Numbered from the stretch's first letter, positions 1 through 6,571 are shown. The stretch: 8,877 bases of DNA from a bacterium (GCA_030672255.1 DAOVGU010000174.1:1-8877); one strand, 5' to 3'. Numbers and translations: made by a program. Notes: generated from the sequence alone by a model not told the origin.

Positions 1-233
1 GCTATTTTACTGGAGGTTCTGATGGGTGTCAAAGGGAAAAAGTTATCAACACTATTAACAGTTATCAACTCCCCCCTCTTTGGAAACTCCCCCTATTACT
101 ATGAATAAGAATATCTGTAACCATCACTTAAAGATACTACATGTAAATATAAATCGTATTCATCTGCTGAACTCGGTAAATTTAAAATTGGGCTATCCGA
201 TAATTGATATTAGGAGTCCTAAGGAGGTGCTTT

Positions 234-392
234 ATGAAAGGTAAGAAATTTGACGCTGTAGAGGTGAAACGTCGGCTTCAAAAGGAAACAGAACAAAAAA
301 TATCTCATCTTTCAGAAAAAGAACAACTTGATTTATTACGCAAAAAGTTTGGTCATTTAATGAAACGAAAGGAAAAGGCGCACTTCAGCTAA
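234..392 (+). CDS. Small charged antitoxin-like protein, 52 aa
   Basis: The start is the ATG at 234, six bases after a strong AAGGAGG site (221-227). A TTG at 204 opens the same frame earlier but has no such site. The 52-residue product is mostly charged, rich in Lys and Glu, and probably helical. It begins MKGKKFDAVEVKRRLQKE and has a middle section resembling 'LSEKEQLDLLRKK'. This matches my memory of a widespread family of short unnamed proteins encoded just upstream of toxin genes, where they are taken to be antitoxins. That assignment is from recall and cannot be tested here. The gene ends 10 bases before the open frame of a truncated toxin (403-561) and is followed by DUF2283, so the three probably once formed one operon. 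No promoter hexamers are convincing upstream. I am sure that it is coding, less sure of its role. Confidence 0.6.
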   Translation: MKGKKFDAVEVKRRLQKETEQKISHLSEKEQLDLLRKKFGHLMKRKEKAHFS

Positions 393-402
393 CACAGCAT
401 AA

Positions 403-561
403 AGGGTTAATAAAACTGATGACACTGTCTTTCTCTATTACAGAGCAGCAAAGAAAGGGTTTGTTTGTGTCGTAGCAAAACATCAAAATAGAGAAGGATT
501 TATTATTACGGCATACATTACTGAAAAGATAAAGGAGGGAAAAACTATATGGAGAAAGTAA
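403..561 (+). pseudogene. Remnant of a nuclease-like toxin (C-terminal half only)
   Basis: This frame is open from just after an in-frame TAA (400-402) to the TAA at 559-561 and has no ATG, GTG or TTG. It reads RVNKTDDTVFLYYR, then CVVAKHQNREGFIITAYIT, and ends KEGKTIW. The pattern 'V.LYYR ... CVV.K ... GFI.TAY.T.KIK.G..IW' is the C-terminal half of a family of about 100 residues of RelE/barnase-like toxins, close to the PBECR2 or DUF4258 types. Family members are commonly followed by a DUF2283 gene, as here. The N-terminal half, with its usual His-rich helix, is missing. The reading frame itself is clean, so a 5' deletion is likelier than slow decay. It overlaps the DUF2283 start by 13 bases, an arrangement that suggests the pair was once translationally coupled. 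Family name is from recall; truncation is seen directly. Confidence 0.6.
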
Positions 562-767
562 GAATTTTCTACGATAAGAAAGGCAATACTCTGAACATCT
601 GGTTTGATAACCCATCATTAGAATATATCTGCGAAGAGACGGGGGATGAGGTTATTATAGTAAAGGATAGGAAGGGCAGGGTTATTGGTTTTGAAAAGTT
701 AAATTTTCTCTCCAGTAAAAAGGCCCTTCAAAAAGCTCGTATTCCTTTAGAAGTAATAATGTCATAA
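549..767 (+). CDS. DUF2283 family protein, 72 aa (likely antitoxin)
   Basis: The start is the ATG at 549, eight bases after an AAAGGAGGGA site (531-540) that lies inside the preceding toxin remnant. The protein opens MEKVRIFYDKKGNTLNIWFD, followed by a middle 'EYICEETGDEVIIVKDRKGRVIGFEKLNFL'-like section of alternating beta strands. This is the DUF2283 signature: Y-D...D.L.I.F ... E...G....D..G.V.GfEi. DUF2283 proteins are small beta-rich proteins, often encoded next to toxins and thought to act as antitoxins. The length is normal for the family and the frame is intact. It survives although its partner has lost its N-terminus, so it may be an orphan antitoxin or simply neutral. There is no clear terminator behind it. 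Confidence 0.75.
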   Translation: MEKVRIFYDKKGNTLNIWFDNPSLEYICEETGDEVIIVKDRKGRVIGFEKLNFLSSKKALQKARIPLEVIMS

Positions 768-771
768 TCTT

Positions 772-978
772 CTATCCCTTTTTAAGATAGACCCTCTCTA
801 TCCTTTGTTTTCCGAAACTATCTTCTCCGGCACCATTGACTATTAATTTAATCCTTTTTTTACTCCCTGTCAAAGATTCTTTTGACGGCTTTACATTCCT
901 CTTCTCCCAGTTTATAATTGTATCTAAGGTAACATCAATTTGCACACAAGCGTTTCGCGGGTAACTTACCTTTACCAT
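772..978 (-). CDS. Possible C-terminal fragment of an unrecognised protein
   Basis: On the minus strand a frame ends at TAG (772-774) and reads with a natural protein composition for about 66 residues: '...PRNACVQIDVTLDTIINWEKR', then 'RIKLIVNGAGEDSFGKQRIERVYLKKG'. The last part alternates hydrophobic and charged residues like beta strands of a C-terminal domain. An ATG at 978 is possible, but no Shine-Dalgarno site precedes it. Upstream of that the frame runs antisense to the hydrophobic N-terminus of the radical SAM gene and looks artificial. If real, this is the 3' end of a gene whose 5' part is gone. Its ATG and the ATG of the radical SAM gene overlap in one CATG, which may be chance. I do not recognise a family. 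Confidence 0.25.
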   Translation of the reverse strand: MVKVSYPRNACVQIDVTLDTIINWEKRNVKPSKESLTGSKKRIKLIVNGAGEDSFGKQRIERVYLKKG

Positions 979-1845
979 GAGAAAGATTTGGATTGGCTTG
1001 ATTTGTCTAATAATGATGGGAATGGTTTGGGCATTAGCGGGGAGCACCTCTAAAAAAGTCGAAAAGGAGCCTCTTAGGGAAGCGATGTACTATCAACCAC
1101 TAAAAGGTGGTCAGGTTAGATGTCTCCTCTGTTTTAGAAGGTGTATCATTGCTGAAGGGGGCAGGGGAGTCTGCCGAAACAGGGAGAATCGTGGCGGAAA
1201 ATTATACAGCCTGGTCTATGCCAAGCCTTCCGCGGTCCATATCGACCCGATTGAGAAGGAGCCGCAGCTGCATATGCTGCCCGGAACCCAAATTCTTTGC
1301 TTGGGGACCGCCGGGTGCAATTTTCGCTGTCGTCACTGTCACAACTGGCATCTGTCTCAGAGAGCGATCGAAGAGATAGGGCATCTCTATTATTTACCAT
1401 TTCCTTTACCTATAATGAGCCTGTTGCCTTCTATGAGTACGTCTATGATATAGCCCGAGCCGCTGAGAAAAAGAACTTAAAAATTCTCTGGCATTCCAAT
1501 GGTTCGATCAACCCTGAGCCCTTAAAGAAACTGCTAAAATATACCGATGCGGTCACCATTGATTTAAAGGGATTTACCGAGAAGTTCTACCGGGAGGTCT
1601 CTGCGGCGAAATTGGAACCGGTGCTTAAAACCTTAAAGATTATTAAGGAAAAGGGGGTCTGGCTGGAGCTCGTAAACCTATATTATTCCCACATTTAACG
1701 ATAATCCGGAAGATATCAGGCAGATGTGTGAATGGATTAAGGAAAGAGGCTAATTCATCGCATTCACTTTCAGGTGTTAAAGAATGATGTTGTAGGGGGA
1801 AGATGTAGATTCTGTCAGCATAAAATTCCGGGAATTTGGGAGTGA
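977..1845 (+). pseudogene. amrS: AmrS-type radical SAM protein (AmmeMemoRadiSam), decayed
   Basis: Four successive pieces in two alternating frames match one protein. Piece 1 (977-1396) has a hydrophobic start (residues 4-20, ending ALAGS, signal-like), cysteines at 49, 52, 56 and 66, the phrase NRENRGGKLYSLVYAKP, and the radical SAM cluster motif C114-X3-C118-X2-C121 in GCNFRCRHCHNW. Piece 2 (1396-1680) carries the family's ISFTYNEP and NPEPLKKLLKYTDAVTIDLK. Piece 3 (1682-1749) reads IIPTFNDNPEDIRQMCEWI. Piece 4 (1750-1845) ends GRCRFC...KIPGIWE, the typical C-terminus. Against the family as I recall it, some 15 residues are missing at about 1396, one base is extra at about 1681, and about 65 residues are missing at about 1750. 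AmrS proteins resemble pyruvate formate-lyase activases and accompany Memo and AMMECR1 domains; neither is present in this window. Only part of the enzyme could be made, and the lost part includes much of the barrel. Confidence 0.85.
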
Positions 1846-1943
1846 AGCAATCTCTCTTTTCAATGAAGTAAGGGATTGCCACGTCGTCCGCCTGAGGCGG
1901 ACTCCTCGCAATGACTGCGCGAAGGTTTAGCTGAATACGTAAC
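1846..1943 (+). repeat. Degenerate interspersed palindromic repeat, copy A
   Basis: The repeat begins at the stop codon of the radical SAM remnant and ends near GTAAC (1939-1943). It contains GCAATC (1847-1852) pairing with GATTGC (1874-1879), a perfect 7-bp hairpin GTCCGCC-TGA-GGCGGAC (1886-1902), and the family end module TCGCAATGAC (1906-1915). Its first 35 bases match positions 4526-4560 in inverse orientation at 33 of 35 positions. The last bases, around TGAATACGTAAC, resemble the right terminal repeat of the complete element at 7143-7364. The left end is absent, so this is a truncated copy. Confidence 0.75.
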
Positions 1944-1970
1944 ATTACTTATGAAAAGGGTTACTAAGGT

Positions 1971-4376
1971 ATGAAAAAAGCTCTTATTGCTGCCATAGGG
2001 GTGACCGGCTTTGGTGGGATCGTTGCCCAGATACTTCTTTTAAGGGAATTATTGGTAACCTTCTATGGCAACGAATTATCCATAGGAATTATCTTAGCCA
2101 ACTGGCTTATCTTAGAGGCTTTTGGCTGTTTCTTCTTAGGGAGAAGGATTGAATATCTCAAAAGGAAGGTTGAGGCATTTGTAGCTCTGGTACTTATCTT
2201 TTCGCTCTCCTTGCCCGTGGCCATTTATCTAACCCGGATCTTAAAAGAACTGATGGGAGTTACGCTGGGGGAGGGTTTGGGGCTATGGCCTATTCTCTAT
2301 GGCTCTTTTCTTGTGCTTCTGCCGGTGAGCCTTCCTCATGGGGCATTATTTACCTTTGCCTGCAAGCTCTATTCCTCGCTTTCTTCCGCCGAGGGGAAAT
2401 CGCTCTCTGCCGAAAAGCAGGGCGCCTCTTCTATTGGGAAGGTCTATGTCTATGAAACCTCAGGGACGATTGTCGGCGGAGTTGCCTTTACCTACCTTTT
2501 TATCCCCTATTTTCATTCTATTCAGATTGCATTGGTAGTGGCTCTCTTGAATTTTATTATATGTCTGTTTCTGCTAATGCCTCTCTGGCGGAAAAAACAA
2601 ATAGCCACGAATCTCTTAACTGTATTGAGTGTGATATTATTGCTTTTTTCTGCCTATATTCTCTTTAGCCCCAAGGCGGATAGCATTCACCAGCTCTCAT
2701 TAGGGCGTCAGTGGAGGGGACAAAAATTACTTCATTACCAGAACTCCATCTACGGCAATGTGGCCGTTACCGAGAGAGCGGAACAATATACATTTTATTC
2801 CGATGGGATTCCCATCATTACCACCCCGGTTCCTGATATAACCTTTGCCGAGGAGTTTGTCCATCTGCCGATGCTTTCCCATCCTTGCCCAAAAGAGGTC
2901 CTCATCATCAGTGGCGGGGCGGGAGGAGTGATCAACGAAATATTGAAACATCCCGTAGAAAGAGTTGACTATCTGGAACTGGATTCCTTATTGCTGAAGA
3001 TAGTTGAGAGGTTTCCTACTCCCCTTACCCGGGCCGAATTAAGTAATCCTGAGGTAAAAATTGAATATCTGGATGGTCGGCTCTTTGTCAAAAAGACCTC
3101 TCATAAATATGATCTGCTTTTTGTTGGTCTCGCGGAGCCTTCCGGCCTCCAGGTAAACCGGTTCTTTACCCAGGAGTTCTTTTCCCTGGTTAAAGGCAGG
3201 TTAAAGGAGAAGGGTATCTTGGTAATTGGTTTGCCCGGTTCACTTGCCTACTTGAGTGAGGAGTTAAAGAATCTCAATGGCTGTATTTTCAGCACTCTCA
3301 AAAGGACCTTTCCTTTTGTCCGGGTAATTCCCGGAGACTCTACCAATCTCTATTTGGCATCTACCTTCCCGGGAGTTTCCTTGATTAAGCCGGCAGAAAT
3401 AAACCTAAGGTTAAGAAAAAGGGCTCTTAAGTTGAGCCTCCTGACCCCAGGTCATATCGAGTATCGGTTGCATCCGCGGTGGCGGGATTGGTTTTTAGAG
3501 TCTCTTAAAGGTAGTTCAACCAGGGTCAATCGGGATTTTCAACCTCTGGGAGTATTCTACAGCATCTCCTATTGGAATGCGCTCTTTTCCCCTTACCTGC
3601 GGGGGCTGTTTAGATGGTTGGAGAAGGTAAACCTGCTGCATCTATTCATTTGTTTCCTTACGATATTTACCCTCTCATTTTTATTGCTGCGCATCAGGTT
3701 CAAAAGACTGTCTAAAATAAGCATTCCCTTATCTATCGCCACCACAGGTTTTGCCGGAATGATTTTTGATCTGGGTCTGATCTTTGCTTTCCAGATACTC
3801 TATGGGTACGTTTACCATTGGATAGGACTTTTAATCACCGCTTTTATGGTTGGGGTAGCCGCAGGAAGTTTGTGGATGACCTCTTTTTTAGAACGGATTA
3901 AAAGGGGTTTTGCCGGCTTTATCCGCTTGGAGCTCGCTATAATTCTTTTCTCCGGTATCCTTCCCCTCATTTTCCTTAAATTCAGCCCTTACTTACTAAT
4001 TTTTCTTATTCTTTCCTTTATTTCCGGGCTCCTGGTGGGGGCGGAGTTTCCTTTGGCCAATAAGCTCCAGTTACACCCCCACCCCTCCCTCCCCCATCCA
4101 GGGGGAGGGTCTAAGTCTTTTTCTTCCTCCCCCCACTGCTTCGTTTCGCGAAGCAAAACGGTGGGGGAGGATTATAGGAGAGGGGAGGGTAGATCCACCC
4201 TTAGTGGCACCGCCGGAACTCTCTACGCCTCCGATCTCCTCGGCGGCTGGATCGGGGGAATTCTGGGGGGTGTGGTGCTTTTGTCCGTTCTGGGACTGTT
4301 AGGGACCTGTATGGTGGTGGTTATGCTTAAGGTAAGCAGCCTCCTTATCCTTGCCACCTCCCCTTTGAAAAATTGA
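1971..4376 (+). CDS. Membrane protein with a spermidine-synthase-like domain, 801 aa
   Basis: The ATG at 1971 follows a weak site (CTAAGGT); an ATG at 1951 is out of frame and stops at once. About seven membrane helices fill residues 5-235. A class I SAM-dependent methyltransferase fold of the SpeE type follows (about 250-475): QNSIYGNVAVTE, then S314-GGAGG in place of the GGGDG loop, E336 and D338 in YLELD, and Y380-D381-LLFVGLAEP. About five more helices fill 555-797. This is the layout of the 'fused MFS/spermidine synthase' membrane family. In true aminopropyltransferases the motif is YD.I..D..DP with a catalytic Asp; here that position is G386, and DP is E389-P390. Polyamine synthesis is therefore doubtful, and the real substrate is unknown. 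Residues 701-745 are an inserted repeat-encoded segment between 'FPLANKLQ' and 'GTAGTLYASDLLGG', which are normally near each other. The TGA stop lies inside the -35 box of the dnaK promoter. Confidence 0.85.
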   Translation: MKKALIAAIGVTGFGGIVAQILLLRELLVTFYGNELSIGIILANWLILEAFGCFFLGRRIEYLKRKVEAFVALVLIFSLSLPVAIYLTRILKELMGVTLGEGLGLWPILYGSFLVLLPVSLPHGALFTFACKLYSSLSSAEGKSLSAEKQGASSIGKVYVYETSGTIVGGVAFTYLFIPYFHSIQIALVVALLNFIICLFLLMPLWRKKQIATNLLTVLSVILLLFSAYILFSPKADSIHQLSLGRQWRGQKLLHYQNSIYGNVAVTERAEQYTFYSDGIPIITTPVPDITFAEEFVHLPMLSHPCPKEVLIISGGAGGVINEILKHPVERVDYLELDSLLLKIVERFPTPLTRAELSNPEVKIEYLDGRLFVKKTSHKYDLLFVGLAEPSGLQVNRFFTQEFFSLVKGRLKEKGILVIGLPGSLAYLSEELKNLNGCIFSTLKRTFPFVRVIPGDSTNLYLASTFPGVSLIKPAEINLRLRKRALKLSLLTPGHIEYRLHPRWRDWFLESLKGSSTRVNRDFQPLGVFYSISYWNALFSPYLRGLFRWLEKVNLLHLFICFLTIFTLSFLLLRIRFKRLSKISIPLSIATTGFAGMIFDLGLIFAFQILYGYVYHWIGLLITAFMVGVAAGSLWMTSFLERIKRGFAGFIRLELAIILFSGILPLIFLKFSPYLLIFLILSFISGLLVGAEFPLANKLQLHPHPSLPHPGGGSKSFSSSPHCFVSRSKTVGEDYRRGEGRSTLSGTAGTLYASDLLGGWIGGILGGVVLLSVLGLLGTCMVVVMLKVSSLLILATSPLKN
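4071..4205 (+). repeat. GC-rich palindromic repeat inserted in frame within a gene
   Basis: This stretch of about 135 bp is rich in C- and G-runs, unlike the gene around it. It holds one perfect hairpin (CCCTCCCCC at 4087-4095 with GGGGGAGGG at 4101-4109, 5-base loop). A second hairpin pairs 4126-4136 with 4161-4170, with one bulged C, and encloses GCTTCG (4138-4143) with CGAAGC (4149-4154). The outer ends (4081-4090 and 4181-4190) are also nearly complementary. The encoded residues 701-745 are rich in Pro, His, Ser and Gly (LHPHPSLPHPGGG...). They interrupt a membrane segment conserved in the family. The length is a multiple of three and contains no stop, so the host frame survives. Exact ends are uncertain by a few bases; I see no clear target duplication. 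Confidence 0.75.
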
Positions 4377-4402
4377 CAAAGAGGGAAAAATTAAGGTATA
4401 AT
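4373..4402 (+). promoter_or_regulatory. Consensus sigma-70 promoter for dnaK-hxlB
   Basis: Both hexamers are perfect: TTGACA at 4373-4378 and TATAAT at 4397-4402, with an 18-bp spacer. Transcription would start near 4409. The TGA stop of the upstream gene (4374-4376) is part of the -35 box. Next comes a leader of about 266 nt before the dnaK ATG. No CIRCE inverted repeat (TTAGCACTC-N9-GAGTGCTAA) and no other operator is visible around it. Confidence 0.8.
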
Positions 4403-4435
4403 AACTGTCCAAGTAACAGGTAAGTTTTTCTGAAA

Positions 4436-4660
4436 GTTTAATTCAAAAGCGATGAAGTCATTGCGACCCCGTTTCAATACGGGGGTGGCAATCCGACGAA
4501 GTCGTTGCGAGGCACGAAGTGCCGTGGCAATCCCTTACTTCATTGAAGAGAGAGATTCCTCGTTCCACTCGGAATGACACTTTGTGTCAGATTGCTTCGG
4601 GATAAATCCCTCGCAATGACTGGTGAGGAATCCCGCTCCTCGCAATGACACTTTGTGTCA
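4436..4660 (+). repeat. Interspersed palindromic repeat, copy B, forming the dnaK leader
   Basis: Nearly the whole dnaK leader is repeat sequence of the same family as copies A and C. Family end modules are GTCATTGCGA (4457-4466) and its complement TCGCAATGAC (4611-4620 and again 4640-4649). Hairpins include CCCCGT/ACGGGG (4467-4472 with 4479-4484), GGCAC/GTGCC (4511-4515 with 4519-4523) and two exact copies of TGACAC-TTT-GTGTCA (4575-4589 and 4646-4660). The segment 4526-4560 is an inverted near-copy of the start of repeat A. A weak left terminus may begin at GTTTAATTCA (4436). A matching right terminus and a target duplication are not seen, so the copy may be rearranged or composite. Confidence 0.75.
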
Positions 4661-4668
4661 ATTAGGAG
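4636..4668 (+). promoter_or_regulatory. Hairpin that can cover the dnaK Shine-Dalgarno site
   Basis: CTCCT (4636-4640) is complementary to AGGAG (4664-4668), the core of the dnaK ribosome binding site. Between them lies the perfect stem TGACAC/GTGTCA (4646-4651 with 4655-4660, loop TTT). The two stems stack across an internal loop of 5 bases on one side and 3 on the other. In such a fold the ribosome site is closed, and the weak outer 5-bp stem would open first on warming. This resembles known RNA thermometers in principle. Folding is read by eye and function is inferred. Confidence 0.4.
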
Positions 4669-4675
4669 GAAAAAC

Positions 4676-6571
4676 ATGGCTTTACAAGAGAAAATTATTG
4701 GGATTGACTTAGGCACAAGTAATTCCGCTGCCGCCATAATGGAGGCAGGTAAACCGACGATCATTCCCAGCGCCGAAGGAACCAGTCTTGGGGGGAAAGC
4801 ATTCCCTTCCTACGTTGCCTTTACTGAGGATGGTCAAAGGTTGGTGGGGGAGCCGGCCAGAAGGCAGGCGGTGGCTAACCCGGAAGGCACAATTATAGCC
4901 GCCAAGCGCAAGATGGGCACCGACCATAAGTATAAGGCCTTCGGAAAGGAATATACTCCCCAGCAGATCTCTGCCTATATCCTGCAAAAGATAAAAACAG
5001 ACAGTGAATCCTTTTTAGGTACCCCAATAAAGAAGGTAGTTGTTACCGTTCCCGCCTACTTTAATGATAATCAGAGACAGGCAACAAAGGATGCCGGAGC
5101 AATTGCGGGGTTAGAAGTAATACGGTTGATTAATGAACCAACCGCGGCCTCCTTTGCCTATGGTCTGGATAAACTGAATAAGGAACTGAAGATTCTTGTC
5201 TTTGACTTCGGGGGAGGGACACTGGATGTTACGGTAATGGAGATGCTTGGCGGAGGTGTCTTTGAGGTAAAGGCAACCTCGGGCGATACCCAGTTAGGCG
5301 GCACAGATATGGATAATGACCTCGTTGACTATATCTGCGCTGAATTTGAAAAGGAAACCGGAATCAAGCTTAAAAATGACAAGATGGCGATGCAGAGGGT
5401 CAGAGAAGCCGCAGAAAAGGCAAAGATTGAGCTTTCCTCCACCCTTACCACCGATATCAATCTGCCCTTTATCACCGCCGATAAGACCGGACCAAAACAT
5501 CTTACGATGACCTTAAGAAGGGCAAAGTTGGAGGAACTGGTTGAGCCGGTAATAGAAAGATGCAAAGCTCCGATTGACCAGGCAATCTCTGATGCCAAGT
5601 TGGAACCAAAGGATATTGATAAGATTATTTTGGTTGGTGGCCCCACAAGAATGCCCTCTGTGCAGAGTTTTATGGAAAATTATGTGGGTAAGAAGGTAGA
5701 AAGGGGAGTTGACCCGATGGAATGCGTGGCCATGGGTGCGGCCATCCAGGGTGCAATTCTATCCGGAGAACTGAAGGGGAAGGAGATTCTTCTCTTAGAT
5801 GTTACTCCCCTAACCTTAGGCATTGAAACACTTGGTGCTGTGAGAACCCCCTTGATTGAACGCAATACCACTATTCCTACCGGAAAGAGCCAGATCTTCA
5901 CTACCGCCGCCGACAATCAACCGTCGGTTGATATCAATGTCCTCCAGGGAGAACGCCCAATGGCGGCAGACAACACAACCTTGGGCAGATTCCAACTTAC
6001 AGGAATTCCTCCCGCCCCCCGTGGTATCCCCCAGATTGAGGTAAGTTTTGATATTGATGCCAATGGTATCCTTAATGTCTCGGCCAAGGATTTAGGCACG
6101 GGAAAGGAGCAATCAATCAAGATTACCGCCGCTAAAAAACTCTCCCAGGAGGAGATTGATAAGATGGTTAAGGAGGCCGAGAAATTTTCTGATGAGGATA
6201 AGAAAAGGAAAGAGGAGGTGGAGCTTCGCAACCAGGCCGATACCCTGATTTATACCACCGAAAAGAGCCTGAAAGATTATGGAAATAAGATACCCGAAAC
6301 CGATAAAAAGAAGATTCAGGAAAAGGTTTCGCAACTGAAGAAGGATTTGGAGGGCAAGGATAAGGAAAAGATTAAAAAGAGTATGGATGAGCTCTCTACC
6401 GCCTCCCATAAGTTAGCCGAAGTCCTTTATAAAGAGGCACAGAAGAAACAGCAGGCTCAAGCACAAGGAAAAAAGAAAGAAGAAAAAGAAAAGCCAAAGG
6501 GCAAGAAGGAGGATGTGGTCGACGCCGAATACAAAGAGGTAGATGAGGATAAGAAGGAAGAAGAGAAATAG
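4676..6571 (+). CDS. dnaK: Chaperone protein DnaK (Hsp70), 631 aa
   Basis: The ATG at 4676 follows AGGAGGA (4664-4670); a GTG at 4655 in the same frame lies inside a repeat hairpin and is not the start. DnaK is the ATP-driven cytoplasmic chaperone that binds unfolded peptides with DnaJ and GrpE. All Hsp70 signatures are present: GIDLGTSNS (9-17), VPAYFNDNQRQATKDAG, INEPTAAS, FDFGGGTLDVTV (176-187, with T182 at the regulatory Thr), VGGPTRMPSVQ, and the interdomain linker at DVTPLTLGIET (from 375). The substrate-binding beta domain runs to about 490, then the helical lid, then a Lys/Glu-rich tail with DVVDAEYKEVDED. Subdomain IB lacks the ~24-residue insert of proteobacterial DnaK (KRKMGTDHKYKAFGKEYTPQQIS is continuous). 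The LGTSNSAAAIM start is nearer to archaeal and Gram-positive-like forms than to LGTTNSCVAVM. grpE and dnaJ are not adjacent; hxlB follows directly. Confidence 0.97.
   Translation: MALQEKIIGIDLGTSNSAAAIMEAGKPTIIPSAEGTSLGGKAFPSYVAFTEDGQRLVGEPARRQAVANPEGTIIAAKRKMGTDHKYKAFGKEYTPQQISAYILQKIKTDSESFLGTPIKKVVVTVPAYFNDNQRQATKDAGAIAGLEVIRLINEPTAASFAYGLDKLNKELKILVFDFGGGTLDVTVMEMLGGGVFEVKATSGDTQLGGTDMDNDLVDYICAEFEKETGIKLKNDKMAMQRVREAAEKAKIELSSTLTTDINLPFITADKTGPKHLTMTLRRAKLEELVEPVIERCKAPIDQAISDAKLEPKDIDKIILVGGPTRMPSVQSFMENYVGKKVERGVDPMECVAMGAAIQGAILSGELKGKEILLLDVTPLTLGIETLGAVRTPLIERNTTIPTGKSQIFTTAADNQPSVDINVLQGERPMAADNTTLGRFQLTGIPPAPRGIPQIEVSFDIDANGILNVSAKDLGTGKEQSIKITAAKKLSQEEIDKMVKEAEKFSDEDKKRKEEVELRNQADTLIYTTEKSLKDYGNKIPETDKKKIQEKVSQLKKDLEGKDKEKIKKSMDELSTASHKLAEVLYKEAQKKQQAQAQGKKKEEKEKPKGKKEDVVDAEYKEVDEDKKEEEK

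Noticed and set aside
43..70. Two DnaA-box-like 9-mers (TTATCAACA and TTATCAACT) that might suggest a replication origin
   Set aside because: Neither matches the TTATCCACA consensus exactly, there are only two, and no AT-rich unwinding region or dnaA/dnaN gene is nearby.
1..108. Frame open from the window edge to TAA at 106-108, with a GGAGG site and ATG at 22 giving a 28-residue peptide
   Set aside because: It is too short to judge, has no recognisable motif, and could equally be the random end of an open frame.
1297..1698. Plus-strand open frame with a leading serine/arginine-rich section, as an independent gene
   Set aside because: Its second half is the middle of the decayed radical SAM protein; the first part is an out-of-frame reading of the same gene's iron-sulfur region.
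4436..4660. Possible CRISPR array or riboswitch because of the many repeated modules in the leader
   Set aside because: Repeats are of uneven length and spacing, are palindromic rather than regularly spaced direct repeats, and recur in two other intergenic places.
4377..4675. CIRCE operator expected upstream of a dnaK gene
   Set aside because: No TTAGCACTC...GAGTGCTAA pair is present; the inverted repeats here belong to the interspersed repeat family.
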